DNA of 64,000 bases, taken from Candidatus Saccharibacteria bacterium oral taxon 488 (lineage in GTDB: Bacteria; Patescibacteriota; Saccharimonadia; Saccharimonadales; Saccharimonadaceae). Below are positions 34,334 through 43,707 of this stretch, piece after piece; within the stretch, counting starts at the first letter, position 1; each line of letters starts with the position of its first letter. The notes below the pieces were generated by a model. The model did no database searches. It saw only the letters and a list, made by a program, of their open reading frames with translations, and was not told where the DNA came from. The stretch spans positions 744,001-808,000 of the forward strand of contig CP047917.1 of assembly GCA_010202115.1 (NCBI GenBank). The letters are read 5' to 3'. A program made the position numbers and the translations under genes.

Positions 34334-35324
34334 TCAATCCTCTATAATAACGTCTTCAACAGGTCGACGTTTAGAATAGGCCTGCTGCTTGCCATAACCA
34401 ATGCGCAGCAAAATAGTTGGATATTCCCCATCAAGATCAAGAGTTTTTGCCATTTCTGCGGCAATTTCTGGCTGCTCGTTTGGTTGATTTAGATAGGCAT
34501 GAGCGATCCCGAGCTCCGTGGCAGTCAGCAAGAAACGCTGCAGCGTCCGACCTAGATCCACCCATTCGCACCGACTATTTTCTCTCGTTCGTAAAAAGAA
34601 CCAGATGAGAAGCCGATGCTATCTTTTCGCGATCGGCCTTATTCTGCGTCTTAGCATTGATAGCCATCGACATGATCGGCTCAGCCATCCAACGCGGCAC
34701 ATTAGGTGCGCCAAACACGGCATAGCTCAGCCCATCAAGTGTCTGATCTTGATGCTTTTTGTTAAATCGCATCCAGCTTTTCAGCTCAGCCTTAAATGCC
34801 TCATTTTGCATTTGATTCGTATTCCCCTGAAGAACGTATTGTTCAATATCATTAAACTGTTTGGTTTGACGCGCGTGATAATGAACCGAGATGCCCTTTT
34901 CACTGCGGATAGATTGTAATTTCTTTAGTACATCTAAGGCAATTTCCTCACCGTTATAAACACTGCGGTTAGTCTGCCGCGCGTCTATCTGATTGAACAA
35001 TGGGCTTGGTTTGACGCCTGCCTCTTCCGCGAGCGAAACCGTGATAACCCCCTTATCACCAACCGAAACGGCAGATTTATAGCCCTTAGTTTGCGCCGCC
35101 AAGCAGAAGTTCTCGGCCGCACAACCCAGACTCACGAATAACTCCCTATTGTCAGGGTCGACTACTGGCAGCTTCCTGTCAAAATCAGGATGAATTTCTA
35201 CCACCGACCCGTCGCGATGGAATTTCCAAGGTTGGGTATTGTGCCCTGACGGTGCTTTGACTGCCTGCTTAACTAGAAACTTAAAATCGTCTAATGATAT
35301 AATGTTTCCTGTTTTCTTCGTCAT
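34334..35324 (-). pseudogene. nitroreductase-family (Acg-like) protein with one frameshift
   Basis: A FMN-binding nitroreductase-fold protein of about 330 residues in two frames. The first piece (34575-35324) begins near APSGHNTQPWKF, the typical FMN-binding start, and reaches HLVLFTNER. The second (to 34334) continues CEWVDLGRTLQRFLLTATELG, GIAHAYLNQPNE and ILLRIGYG, the usual C-terminal part. The frames meet at a short GA repeat (plus-strand TCTCTC 34581-34586); one missing GA unit explains the TAG at 34575-34577. A likely role was NAD(P)H-dependent reduction of quinones or nitro compounds. It lies in the lepA cassette. Confidence 0.82.
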
Positions 35325-35480
35325 AATCTTCTCAAATACCCTCTCATATTGTTACTGTTGAACCCAGTATACTTACCAAAAAAATGGTGTCAAATAAAAG
35401 CCCCTATGACCAAGATACTCTCTACTATCCGCACTGCCAAGGCTCAGCGCTTTGAAAACCTTATCAGCACCGGGGGAAAC

Positions 35481-35520
35481 AAAAAACTCCCCCGTCCGAA
35501 GCTAGCAACGACGAGGGGAG
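35481..35520 (-). terminator. intrinsic terminator downstream of the 20-codon peptide
   Basis: On the minus strand, arms CTCCCCTCGTC and GACGGGGGAG (35487-35496 with 35510-35520, one bulge) are followed by TTTTTT. It would end transcripts from the small peptide gene before the nitroreductase gene. Confidence 0.75.
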
Positions 35521-35646
35521 AAAAGCCAAGGATCACCGCCGTATACCGGTTCATCTTTGTCCTGGCTATCTTACACTGGCCCCGTGACCTGTATATTCTG
35601 CTATAGTTTGCTGGATTTGCGTGTGTCGTACTTGACTTCACCATTG

Positions 35647-35709
35647 TCATCCAAAAGACAGCACAATAGCCATCACGATACCTACCATAAATAATCCTGC
35701 CTTTTTCAT
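35647..35709 (-). CDS. 20-residue signal-peptide-like ORF
   Basis: The peptide MKKAGLFMVGIVMAIVLSFG has the charge and hydrophobic pattern of a secretion signal. GAAGGGA lies 2-3 nt upstream and TATAAT at about 35724-35729. A TGA ends it, but a one-base change of frame continues for 15 polar residues (DNGEVKYDTRKSSKL) to a TAG. It may therefore be a broken or slippage-dependent small secreted peptide, or a leader. A terminator follows. No family is recognised. Confidence 0.4.
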   Translation of the reverse strand: MKKAGLFMVGIVMAIVLSFG

Positions 35710-35862
35710 ATCCCTTCTTTCTGATATTATACGACAGCACCGACTACACAAAAATAAGCTATTATTGTCAAGCAAAGCTTAGTTGGCCGCAAGCTTTACA
35801 ACTCTCTTTCAGCGATCAGGCCACGCCATAGCTTACATTATCACGGTTCACCGACAAATTAC

Positions 35863-36771
35863 TTATGAGAGCGCCAGCTCGCCAATATGCCTCCAAAACT
35901 GACGCAGATCCTTAACGTCTACGCCTTCAATACCGTAGTTTGAAAGCACACCATGCCACGTGCTGGGCACAGCGCTCTTATCTAGTAGACGGTACTTGCT
36001 GAACACAAAACCATGCGGTAGCCATGCCATGCTTATGACATCATCGTTGGCACATGGATATTCCAATATAGGAAAAGAGCAATCATATGTATCAACAATA
36101 TTTCCTGGATCAATTGCTCCATAATGCTTCCACTCCCCATAGCAAAAATCAAAACCTAGTGGCAGAAGAGCCATTTCGACACCCTCTCCCCCCTTATCTC
36201 TAGATGTCCGCATCTCCTCTACAAATGAATCCAGCGCTTGACGAGCAAGAATATCGAGCCAATCCGCCCCAAACATCATCGAGTCGAAATACTCGTCAAT
36301 TTTTCTACAATCTTCTTTACTGAGGTTATTTGGGTCGGTTTTGGCAGTAGGCACCGTATCGTTTAAGTCACGAGGCGTGACGAGCATGGTGTCGATTGTT
36401 TTTAGCCGTGGATCTATAAATACCATTTTTGCGCCATAGTAACAGGCATTGCTCGGATAAAGGCTCGAAAATACGAACTGGTCAAGACCAAAGTGGCAAT
36501 CAAGCCTGTATGTATTAGTTCTACGGCCTGATAACTGACTGCTCGGCAGTATCCCCATCTCCATGAACCGCCCAGGGAAATCACCTGAGTTAGTATAGTG
36601 CAAAAGTGGCAATCGCTCAAGACGTGCTCGTATCTCCCGAACAGCTAACTGCTCACCCTCTGATAAATCTCTCTGACTCTCCGGATGGTTATGAAAATTA
36701 TCGCGCAATCGACCGGCATCAACATATTGCGCCATTCTTTCTGGTAGAACAAGCGCCTCGCTAGATGACAC
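35863..36771 (-). CDS. uncharacterised 302-residue protein
   Basis: A soluble protein I cannot assign. The region LLHYTNSGDFPGRFMEMGILPSS near residue 56, then a FVFSSLYPSNACYYG stretch and MVFIDPRL, recalls the opening and Y-G segment of some ADP-ribosyltransferase-like folds, where an H-Y-T motif precedes a strand. The catalytic Glu cannot be located with confidence, so this is only a hint. The start GTG has AAGGA 9 nt upstream, and a TTGACA-17-CATAAT promoter lies before it, inside the end of the upstream 39-residue peptide gene. It is in the lepA cassette. Confidence 0.7.
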   Translation of the reverse strand: MSSSEALVLPERMAQYVDAGRLRDNFHNHPESQRDLSEGEQLAVREIRARLERLPLLHYTNSGDFPGRFMEMGILPSSQLSGRRTNTYRLDCHFGLDQFVFSSLYPSNACYYGAKMVFIDPRLKTIDTMLVTPRDLNDTVPTAKTDPNNLSKEDCRKIDEYFDSMMFGADWLDILARQALDSFVEEMRTSRDKGGEGVEMALLPLGFDFCYGEWKHYGAIDPGNIVDTYDCSFPILEYPCANDDVISMAWLPHGFVFSKYRLLDKSAVPSTWHGVLSNYGIEGVDVKDLRQFWRHIGELALS

Positions 36772-36842
36772 GCCGCCAATCCTTCTGGACCTTAAAACTG
36801 AGAAAGCCCATACAAAAACCTGCTAGCATCATAGTAAACTTA

Positions 36843-36871
36843 ATTATGGGATAGCACTTACTTTTTGTCAA
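36843..36871 (-). promoter_or_regulatory. consensus-like promoter of the 302-residue gene
   Basis: On the minus strand -35 TTGACA (36866-36871), a 17-bp spacer and -10 CATAAT (36843-36848). The -35 is part of the last codons of the 39-residue peptide gene, and the leader to the GTG start is about 70 nt. Confidence 0.7.
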
Positions 36872-36977
36872 ATGGGCCACCTGACCACATTGACCAAACT
36901 TTATCCCAGCCCTTTTCGCAACACGTATCCGCGGGGTGCTTTTGCAATTCAGTTAGGCCAATTGTTTGTGGATTCAT
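36858..36977 (-). CDS. 39-residue peptide coupled to a membrane protein
   Basis: A short gene whose ATG overlaps the TGA of the upstream membrane protein gene (ATGA), with AAGGAG 7 nt before it. The peptide begins MNPQTIGLTELQKHPADT, has a CC pair at residues 20-21, and then a Trp/Gly-rich part (KGWDKVWSMWSGGPF) ending in two lysines. The size, paired Cys and Trp/Gly-rich end recall precursor peptides of secreted signals or bacteriocins, but no modification or export enzyme is next to it, so that is speculation. It lies directly behind the lepA N-terminal half and its membrane protein. Confidence 0.65.
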   Translation of the reverse strand: MNPQTIGLTELQKHPADTCCEKGWDKVWSMWSGGPFDKK

Positions 36978-37621
36978 GGCTTACTCCTTATCACTAATTT
37001 ACTCAACTGCCACACCACCATCACAATAGACCAGCCAAACAATACCACCTCCGACACCACCGTCAGCGGTACCGAGACTTCACCTGCATAGTATGTACCG
37101 ACCATCTTTAGAAATGCAACACACACGCTCGTTAATATAACTATCCAAGATTTCGTAATGATCCCTGCCGCAGTAACAAATGCAGCCAACGCCAGTGCCA
37201 TCCAGTGCAGTCCTGCGAACAGTTGACTCGCAGATAATACACTTATTTCTGGAGTAATCGGCAATCCATTCACCGGATAAACGAGGCGTCCGAGCGCCAT
37301 CATCGCATGAAATGCACCAATTGCCACAACGATACCTAGAGCAAGCACGATACCCATGCCAACAGGATATCGCCCCCTCAGTTTAGAGTACAAAACCACG
37401 ACGACAGCTAACAATATCGACGCTCCACATGCTAGCATTTCACTTGCCGCCTGCAAGGCGACCTGATGTTGCTGCACCCACGCTAGCACACCTGGAGCGT
37501 TTGCTGAGGGTATCGGCAGTGACACTGCGATACTAATGCAAGCCGTGGCAAGCAAACCAAAGCTCATCAGCCATATAATATTACCGATATACGAAATATG
37601 CCGACTACTTTGTTTTACCAC
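36974..37621 (-). CDS. six-helix membrane protein behind the lepA N-terminal half
   Basis: A 215-residue hydrophobic protein with about six membrane helices and a basic C-terminal end. I see no catalytic motif; the topology recalls DUF998-like proteins. It starts with GTG only 4 nt after the stop of the lepA N-terminal half, with a purine-rich GAAGGAGTGAGAGGG stretch upstream. It ends in a 4-nt overlap with the 39-residue peptide gene. This tight spacing makes lepA-N, the membrane protein and the peptide one translational unit. Its function is unknown. Confidence 0.72.
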   Translation of the reverse strand: MVKQSSRHISYIGNIIWLMSFGLLATACISIAVSLPIPSANAPGVLAWVQQHQVALQAASEMLACGASILLAVVVVLYSKLRGRYPVGMGIVLALGIVVAIGAFHAMMALGRLVYPVNGLPITPEISVLSASQLFAGLHWMALALAAFVTAAGIITKSWIVILTSVCVAFLKMVGTYYAGEVSVPLTVVSEVVLFGWSIVMVVWQLSKLVIRSKP

Positions 37622-37625
37622 CCTC

Positions 37626-38600
37626 TCACTCCTTCGTCATATATTTCTTTAGCGTCACCGTATCACCCACCCGCGCTTCACGGGTGGTTTTTAGGTTGGT
37701 GACAATGTAGCCAATTTCGCCAGTGTCCAGCGACGGGTCGGGGATCATACCGGGACTGAGATGGCCAACCTCCAATGCCAACCCATTCGCACTGGTCGCC
37801 ATCATATGAATCGCTTCACCCTTTTTGATCTGACCGTCAACCACCCTGACGTACAAAATCACGCCGCGATAATCATCATAATAACTATCAAAAATTAGCA
37901 CCCGAGTTGGGAGATCAGCCAACGCAACATCAGGATGCTCGACCGCCAGTGGTGAAGTCGGCGCCGGGATTCGCTCAACGATCGCCGCCAAAACTTGATC
38001 GACATTCTGCCCGGTTTTGGCGGAAATATGAATAATCTCGCTTTCATCGCAGCCCAGCAGATTCATCACCTGCTTGGACACCCGTGGCACATCGGCAGCT
38101 GGTAAATCAACTTTATTGAGCACAGGAATAATCGTGAGGTCCTGTTCCATTGCCAGGTACACATTCGCTAACGTCTGCGCCTGAATGCCTTGGCTGGCGT
38201 CAACCACCAACACTGCGCCCTCGCAGGCCTGCAACGAGCGGCTAACTTCATAGCTAAAATCGACGTGGCCAGGCGTGTCGATGAGGTTGAGGTCGTAAGG
38301 TCCAGCCAGCGGCAATCCCTCCGATGAATCGATAACCCTGTCGCTGGCGTTGCCTGCGACATTCGATTGAGAGGAAGCGGTTGCCGCTGGCTGGCGGTAG
38401 TGATACTTCATCCGCACCGGCGCGAGCTTGATCGTGATCCCTTTCTCACGCTCGAGATCCATACTATCCAGCAGCTGTGACTTCATCTCGCGCTTCTCCA
38501 CCGTCCCCGTCATCTCCATCATCCGATCGGCGAGCGTCGACTTGCCGTGGTCGATGTGGGCAATGATGCAAAAATTACGAATACTGGTCAGCGGTTTCAT
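37626..38600 (-). CDS. lepA: elongation factor 4 (LepA), N-terminal half of a split gene
   Basis: A 324-residue protein with the GTPase domain and beta-barrel domain II of LepA, a ribosome-bound translational GTPase. G1 is [10 protein letters not shown] (near 13-22), the switch I region GITIKLAP, G3 [13 protein letters not shown]4 NKVDLP and G5 SAKTG. Between switch I and G3 there is an extra loop of about 33 residues (Ala/Ser/Asn-rich) compared with E. coli LepA. The protein stops right after domain II ([14 protein letters not shown]). The C-terminal half is 5.7 kb downstream. The ATG overlaps the murJ stop (TGATG). Confidence 0.94.
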   Translation of the reverse strand: MKPLTSIRNFCIIAHIDHGKSTLADRMMEMTGTVEKREMKSQLLDSMDLEREKGITIKLAPVRMKYHYRQPAATASSQSNVAGNASDRVIDSSEGLPLAGPYDLNLIDTPGHVDFSYEVSRSLQACEGAVLVVDASQGIQAQTLANVYLAMEQDLTIIPVLNKVDLPAADVPRVSKQVMNLLGCDESEIIHISAKTGQNVDQVLAAIVERIPAPTSPLAVEHPDVALADLPTRVLIFDSYYDDYRGVILYVRVVDGQIKKGEAIHMMATSANGLALEVGHLSPGMIPDPSLDTGEIGYIVTNLKTTREARVGDTVTLKKYMTKE

Positions 38601-40261
38601 CAGCGCCTCAACTTACTCATATCAAATCGCGAAAACAGCAGACGTTTCATTCGCGCCAAGACCGGGTCGATCTCTGGCAACTTTAGCCACTTGGACAGCG
38701 CGCCATACACGACAAAATTGAAAATCGTAATTGCCCCAAACTTGGGCAGCGCCCCCAAAAAACTATCGTCTGAGGCCCGAAATGGAATTACCAGCACGCT
38801 GACATAGCACGCCACTGCTAGTGGCACCGCGGCTAACGCCATCTTGGCGACCGCTTTGACAAACGTCGCGTCAAACAGCTGTGGCATGCGCCGACCTAAA
38901 ATGACGCACAAAATCACCACCTCAACAAAGGCGACAATTGACTGCGCCCATGCCAGGCCATACGGGCCAAGCTTCGCATAGTAGCCAAGTATCACGGCCA
39001 GCGCCACATTCAGCACAATCGCAAAAATCGACACATACATCGGTGTCTTGGTATCCTGCTGTGCATAAAATCCGCGCGCCACCATGTGATACACCGTCCT
39101 GAATAAAATTGCCATTACCAGACAACCGAGAATGTTCGCCATAACCGGATCGCCGTTATTATTGATAAAGTGCACCACGTAGCCACGCGCGAAAAACGTC
39201 ACCACACAAATCGGGATAATCATCCAAATCACCGTCCTGAGAAATGACCGCAGATCTCTACGAAATAGATCCGGCCGCTCCGAGGCGAGGCGCTCAGTTA
39301 GTTGTGGAAAGGCAGCGTTGGAAATAGCAACGCCGATGAGGTTGATCGGCATCATGTGTAGTGTCAATGCTTGATTATAACGACGAATAATACCATCACC
39401 CATCCGCGACGCCAAGTTGACTTCGGCCAGGCTGACCACATAATCCATTCCCTGATCAATCGAGCGCGCCGGCAGCAGCGACAAAACTTTACGAAAGCCG
39501 CGATTGCGCCAATAAATCTTGAAATCATAATCAAAGCCGAGTCCGATTAGCCCGACCGCACTGACGATGAGCTGCAACACCGACCCAAGTACCACACCAA
39601 GCGCCACGCCCATAATGCCGCCGTCAAAAATTTGCCAGCCGAACAGGTTGATGCCGTTGGTAAACCATAGCGTACCGATGATAATCCCGACATTGTACAG
39701 CATCGGCGCCAGCGCATAGAAGGTGAAGCGACCGACCGCTTGCTGGATGCTAGCAATCACCGCTGCCACCGCAAAGATCAGCGGATTTACCGCGATCACT
39801 CGCATCATACTGACTGCCAATGCGTGACCAGCCTCGCTCAGCCCCGGCGCGATCAGATATTTCATCAGCGGATCAGCAAAAATGATGATTAGAACGCTGG
39901 TCACCAGCGTCACCAATGCCATGAGATTGATCATACTTGAGCTAATTTGCCAGGCTGACTGCTTGTTGCCTTTGACCCACCGCTCGTTAAATACCGGGAT
40001 GAAAGTGACGCTCAGTGCCCCCGACACTAGAATCGCAAACATAAAATCCGGCACCATGAACGCCGCCGTATAAGCGTCCAGCCCGACTGGATAGCCAGCC
40101 AAGTGAGCCTTCTCGTTGGGAAAATACGCCGCGTTCAAAAAGCGATCGCGCAGCAGCCCCAGCAGGCTTGACAGCAACATCGAGCTCGCTAAAATCGTGG
40201 CGGCTAACTTGACTGTCAGCCGCTGATTGATCTTGTTGACAACATTACGAACGCGCCCCAT
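38600..40261 (-). CDS. murJ: lipid II flippase MurJ
   Basis: A 553-residue MOP-superfamily transporter that flips the peptidoglycan precursor lipid II to the outer side of the membrane. About 14 membrane helices are visible, starting with [20 protein letters not shown] and the MviN-type [21 protein letters not shown] segment. The conserved GxxxR-type helix 1 end ([13 protein letters not shown]) is present. Length is normal. It overlaps the lepA N-terminal half by one base and starts just 6 nt after the ftsH stop, so ftsH, murJ and lepA-N form a run of co-directional genes. Confidence 0.95.
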   Translation of the reverse strand: MGRVRNVVNKINQRLTVKLAATILASSMLLSSLLGLLRDRFLNAAYFPNEKAHLAGYPVGLDAYTAAFMVPDFMFAILVSGALSVTFIPVFNERWVKGNKQSAWQISSSMINLMALVTLVTSVLIIIFADPLMKYLIAPGLSEAGHALAVSMMRVIAVNPLIFAVAAVIASIQQAVGRFTFYALAPMLYNVGIIIGTLWFTNGINLFGWQIFDGGIMGVALGVVLGSVLQLIVSAVGLIGLGFDYDFKIYWRNRGFRKVLSLLPARSIDQGMDYVVSLAEVNLASRMGDGIIRRYNQALTLHMMPINLIGVAISNAAFPQLTERLASERPDLFRRDLRSFLRTVIWMIIPICVVTFFARGYVVHFINNNGDPVMANILGCLVMAILFRTVYHMVARGFYAQQDTKTPMYVSIFAIVLNVALAVILGYYAKLGPYGLAWAQSIVAFVEVVILCVILGRRMPQLFDATFVKAVAKMALAAVPLAVACYVSVLVIPFRASDDSFLGALPKFGAITIFNFVVYGALSKWLKLPEIDPVLARMKRLLFSRFDMSKLRR

Positions 40262-40267
40262 AACAAT

Positions 40268-42136
40268 TTATGCGTGCAGCTTTGCCTCCTTTGGCAGTTT
40301 CGTTCCCGAAAGAATCTCATCCACCGCCGCTTCCTCCAAGGTTTCGTCTTTGAGCAGTGCCTCGGCCAATTTATCGAGGAACGGACGGTTGGCTTTGAGC
40401 ACCAGCATTGCCCGTTGTTTAGCCTCGGTGATCAGCTGCGACACTTCCTGGTCGATCAGTTTAGCAGTCTCATCCGAGTACGGCCGCTCGCGGGTCATCT
40501 TATCAAACATCAGCCCGCCGTTGTCTTCGTGAAATACTTGGTCGCGTAGGCCCTTACCCATACCCTGCTCGATGATCATATCACGGGCAATCTCGGTGGC
40601 TTTACGCAGGTCTGAGCCAGCACCGGTGGTGATACCATCATCACCGTAAATAATTTGCTCGGCAATTCGGCCGCCCATGGCCCGAGCCAAGATATCCTTG
40701 AACTCATAAACATTAGTGTAGCTCTTATCCTCTGGCGGCAAGAACCAGGTGACACCGCCGGTGCCGCCGCGCGGAATGATCGTCACTTTGTGAACTGGGT
40801 CGGAGTCTGGCAAGACATGACCGACGATGGCGTGGCCTGCCTCATGATACGCCGTCAACTCCTTCTCGTGGTCATTCATCACCTTGGCTTTGCGCTCTGG
40901 GCCGATGGCCACCCGCTCGAACGCCTCGGTCAACTCCTCGTTGGTAATTTTCTTCTTGTTACGGCGTGCAGCGATAATTGCTGCTTCATTAGCGATATTA
41001 GCGAGATCCGCCCCCGATGAGCCAGCTGTCTTGGCGGCCAATTTATCGAGGTCAACTGTCTCGTCGGTTGGCTTTTTCTTGAAATGAACTTTCAGAATCG
41101 CCTCGCGGTCTTTACGCTCCGGCAGGGTGATCGTCACTCGCCGATCAAACCGCCCCGGGCGCAGCAACGCAGGGTCGAGCACATCCGCGCGGTTGGTGGC
41201 TGCCAGTACAATCACATTAGTGTCACCATCAAAGCCATCCATTTCCACCAAAATCTGGTTCAAAGTCTGCTCGCGCTCATCGTGACCGCCGCCCATACCC
41301 GAGCCGCGCTTGCGGCCCACCGCGTCAATCTCGTCGATGAAAATGATACATGGCGCATTTTTCTTGGCCTTTGAAAAGAGATCGCGCACCCGGCTGGCAC
41401 CAACGCCGACAAACATCTCCACAAACTCCGAGCCAGAAATTGAGAAGAACGGCACGCCCGCCTCGCCAGCCACTGCCCGGGCCAGCATGGTTTTACCAGT
41501 ACCCGGATTACCGACCAGCAAGACACCTTTCGGAATCTTAGCGCCTAGTTCCTTGTACTTCTTTGGATGCTTCAGGAAATCGACAACCTCTTGTAAATCC
41601 TGCTTGGCGTTATCATTGCCAGCAATATCCTCAAACACAATTTTCTCTTTATCCTCGCCATACAGACGTGCCTTTGACTTACCAAAGCCCATCGCTTGAT
41701 TATTCTGCCCCTGGGCCTGGCGCATCATGAACATGAAGAAGATCACGATGATCACCACCGGCACGATCATCACCGTCAGATTCCACAGCACCTCACCAGT
41801 TTGCGATGGCGGCAGAACATTGATCTCAACCTTGGCGTCTTTGTTCAAGCCTTGCTCATAAATCGTACTGCCGGATTCCTTGACTGATTTCTCGGTCGGC
41901 TGTTTTTGGCCTTTGGGGGTAATTTTCAGATCGTTGCCCTGGATGTCGATCTTGGCAATTTCCCCGGCATTTGCCCGACGCACTACCTCAGTCAATGCCA
42001 CGTTCTTCAGATTGCTATTTGGCGACAGCGCCGCGTACACTGCCAGCCCAAGAAACACAATGATTGCCCAAAACAACCCCAAGCGAGCAACCTGCCCGAC
42101 CCCTTTCTTAGTATTCTTTGGCGTCTTTCCTGCCAT
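40268..42136 (-). CDS. ftsH: ATP-dependent membrane zinc protease FtsH
   Basis: A 622-residue AAA+ membrane protease for quality control of membrane and short-lived proteins. Two membrane helices (about 20-42 and 118-140) flank an extracytoplasmic domain. The AAA domain has Walker [11 protein letters not shown] (near 208; Asn replaces the common Pro), Walker B and the pore/SRH region (GRFDRRV). The zinc site [10 protein letters not shown] lies near 425. Length is normal. GAAAGGA precedes the ATG, so this gene is leadered. It lies between tilS and murJ, an arrangement close to the common tilS-ftsH pair. Confidence 0.98.
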   Translation of the reverse strand: MAGKTPKNTKKGVGQVARLGLFWAIIVFLGLAVYAALSPNSNLKNVALTEVVRRANAGEIAKIDIQGNDLKITPKGQKQPTEKSVKESGSTIYEQGLNKDAKVEINVLPPSQTGEVLWNLTVMIVPVVIIVIFFMFMMRQAQGQNNQAMGFGKSKARLYGEDKEKIVFEDIAGNDNAKQDLQEVVDFLKHPKKYKELGAKIPKGVLLVGNPGTGKTMLARAVAGEAGVPFFSISGSEFVEMFVGVGASRVRDLFSKAKKNAPCIIFIDEIDAVGRKRGSGMGGGHDEREQTLNQILVEMDGFDGDTNVIVLAATNRADVLDPALLRPGRFDRRVTITLPERKDREAILKVHFKKKPTDETVDLDKLAAKTAGSSGADLANIANEAAIIAARRNKKKITNEELTEAFERVAIGPERKAKVMNDHEKELTAYHEAGHAIVGHVLPDSDPVHKVTIIPRGGTGGVTWFLPPEDKSYTNVYEFKDILARAMGGRIAEQIIYGDDGITTGAGSDLRKATEIARDMIIEQGMGKGLRDQVFHEDNGGLMFDKMTRERPYSDETAKLIDQEVSQLITEAKQRAMLVLKANRPFLDKLAEALLKDETLEEAAVDEILSGTKLPKEAKLHA

Positions 42137-42163
42137 ACGTCACATAATCCTTTCTCTTTCGTC

Positions 42164-43009
42164 CTAGCGAGTCACTCGTTTTATTGTAACACTTTCTACG
42201 GATAATTTCACCCGCACACCGCCGGCCGGCTGCCACACCGTTCCTGCGTGGCCAGTTTTGATGGCGATCAGCAGTCGATCCAGCTGTGCTGAGAGCAGCG
42301 ACACACCAGTCAGTCGCTGCACCTCTCGGTGGAGTAGCTCACACGCTGGCTCAATCGGGATATGCGCCCAAAAATAACGGCTACTGAGGCGTGGTGACAA
42401 CCGCAATGTCTCTCGGTCAATTGCTCGGCGTAGCTGCCACTGCTGGCGCCATAACTGACCAAGTATTGCGCGCTGCTCGTCGGTCAATTTCGCTTGCAGC
42501 TGTCGGCGCAGCTGATTACGTAGATAAGCATTTGATTGATTCGTCGCGTCCTCCACCCATTCCAGCCGGTGGCGCAGCGCGTAGTCATATATGTCATGCT
42601 TCGTCCATTCCAGCAGCGGCCGCTCGATCCGCTGATCACCCATCACCGCCAAGCCCCGCCAGCGCGTACCACGCCGCAAGTTGAGTGCTATCGTCTCAAT
42701 CACGTCATCCTGGTGATGGGCTGTCGTCACGCGCCCGCCCCAGCGTGCCGCCGCGTCAAAGAGAAATTGATACCGCCGCTGACGCGCCATATCTTCGCTG
42801 ACTGCCGGCCCCAATTCCTCACGCTTCGCAACATATGGCACATTATACTGGCGCGCCAGCCCCGCCACAAACCGTGCATCGGCCGCCGACTCCAACCGAA
42901 TTCCATGATCAAAGTGAGCCACCGCCACCTCGTCCTGCCCATGCCTTAGTATATTATCGAGGAGCACCACGCTGTCCACGCCACCCGATACCGCAATCAG
43001 TCGCCTCAT
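42164..43009 (-). CDS. tilS: tRNA(Ile)-lysidine synthase TilS (short form)
   Basis: A 281-residue N-type ATP pyrophosphatase that changes C34 of the minor tRNA-Ile to lysidine. The SGGVDSVVLL motif is at residues 7-16, with TAHHQDDVIET near 98-108 and LRRGTRW near 113. It is shorter than typical TilS, keeping the catalytic domain and a brief substrate-binding part; short forms are known. The start is set at ATG 43009 because a TGTCATAAT box lies 6 nt upstream and the protein then begins MRRLIAVSGGVDS. It is divergent from the SGNH hydrolase gene. Confidence 0.95.
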   Translation of the reverse strand: MRRLIAVSGGVDSVVLLDNILRHGQDEVAVAHFDHGIRLESAADARFVAGLARQYNVPYVAKREELGPAVSEDMARQRRYQFLFDAAARWGGRVTTAHHQDDVIETIALNLRRGTRWRGLAVMGDQRIERPLLEWTKHDIYDYALRHRLEWVEDATNQSNAYLRNQLRRQLQAKLTDEQRAILGQLWRQQWQLRRAIDRETLRLSPRLSSRYFWAHIPIEPACELLHREVQRLTGVSLLSAQLDRLLIAIKTGHAGTVWQPAGGVRVKLSVESVTIKRVTR

Positions 43010-43015
43010 GAGGAT

Positions 43016-43050
43016 ATTATGACACACAGCGCAAAGTTACGTGATACAAT
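43016..43050. promoter_or_regulatory. divergent leaderless promoters of tilS and the SGNH gene
   Basis: The minus strand has TGTCATAAT (43016-43024), 6 nt before the tilS ATG. The plus strand has TGATACAAT (43042-43050), 7 nt before ATG 43058. The two extended -10 boxes are only 17 bp apart, so their polymerase footprints must overlap. Confidence 0.62.
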
Positions 43051-43057
43051 AATCACT

Positions 43058-43702
43058 ATGCGCGAGATAACCATCCTCTGCTTTGGTGATTCCAACACCC
43101 TTGGGCAGCGGCCCGATACGAATGCGCGGTACGACGGATCGGTGCGCTGGCCACGGCGACTGGGGGCGCTGCTAGCGGATGAGACACGCCAATATTATGT
43201 CATTGAGGAGGGGCTGGGCGGTCGGCGGACTGACCTTGATCATCCTAACCCAGCCAAGCCGTCGAGAAATGGCTGGATGTACTTTCCGCCGTGCCTGGCC
43301 AGTCATCAGCCCGACATCGCCATCATCATGCTGGGAACAAATGATGCCCAAATTTGCCACCAGCGACCAGCCGAGGCGATCGTGACGGCACTGGCACGTT
43401 ACGTAACCTGTTGTCATGAATCGGACGTCACACCGCTGCTCGTTGCGCCACTCATTCCAGACTCTACTGGACTGTTCAACGAGGCAATCGTACCGCGATC
43501 GGCGTGGCACTTTGATGATACAGCCGTGGCGACACTAACTGCACTGCCTGAAAAAATTCGAACCTATGCCGCCAAGCATGGTGTTGCGTTTTTCGACGCC
43601 AACACATATGCCGAGGCCGGTGTAGACGGGCTGCACTGGACAGCAGCAGGTCACGAGCGATTTGCCCGAGCAATCGCCCAGATGATACGTGAAATCGCGT
43701 AG
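43058..43702 (+). CDS. SGNH/GDSL hydrolase
   Basis: A 214-residue SGNH-fold esterase or acyl hydrolase. All four blocks are visible: FGDSNTLG (block I, Ser nucleophile, near 8-15), GLGGRRTD (block II Gly), LGTNDAQ (block III Asn, near 95) and DGLHWTAAGH (block V Asp-x-x-His, near 190). There is no signal peptide, so a cytosolic or membrane-lipid substrate is possible. The start is placed at ATG 43058, 7 nt after an extended -10; an upstream in-frame ATG would put the promoter inside the gene. Confidence 0.92.
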   Translation: MREITILCFGDSNTLGQRPDTNARYDGSVRWPRRLGALLADETRQYYVIEEGLGGRRTDLDHPNPAKPSRNGWMYFPPCLASHQPDIAIIMLGTNDAQICHQRPAEAIVTALARYVTCCHESDVTPLLVAPLIPDSTGLFNEAIVPRSAWHFDDTAVATLTALPEKIRTYAAKHGVAFFDANTYAEAGVDGLHWTAAGHERFARAIAQMIREIA

Positions 43703-43707
43703 AATAC

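Larger units (their letters stand above)
35325..35862. other. 538-bp intergenic stretch in the lepA cassette
   Basis: No full-size gene is credible here. It holds an intrinsic terminator (35481-35520), a 20-codon leader-like peptide gene with promoter and ribosome site (35647-35709), and an AT-rich segment of about 100 bp before the 302-residue gene. A 98-codon minus-strand frame (35444-35740) runs through the terminator and is probably not real. Confidence 0.6.

Noticed and set aside
35444-35740. 98-codon minus-strand frame in the lepA cassette gap
   Set aside because: It runs through an intrinsic terminator and has no good start; the 20-codon frame in another phase has the promoter and ribosome site.
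31908-37625. Intein or intron as the cause of the lepA split
   Set aside because: Each half has its own stop or start codon, the cassette has several normal genes, and no intein (Cys/HN) or group I/II intron features were seen at the edges.
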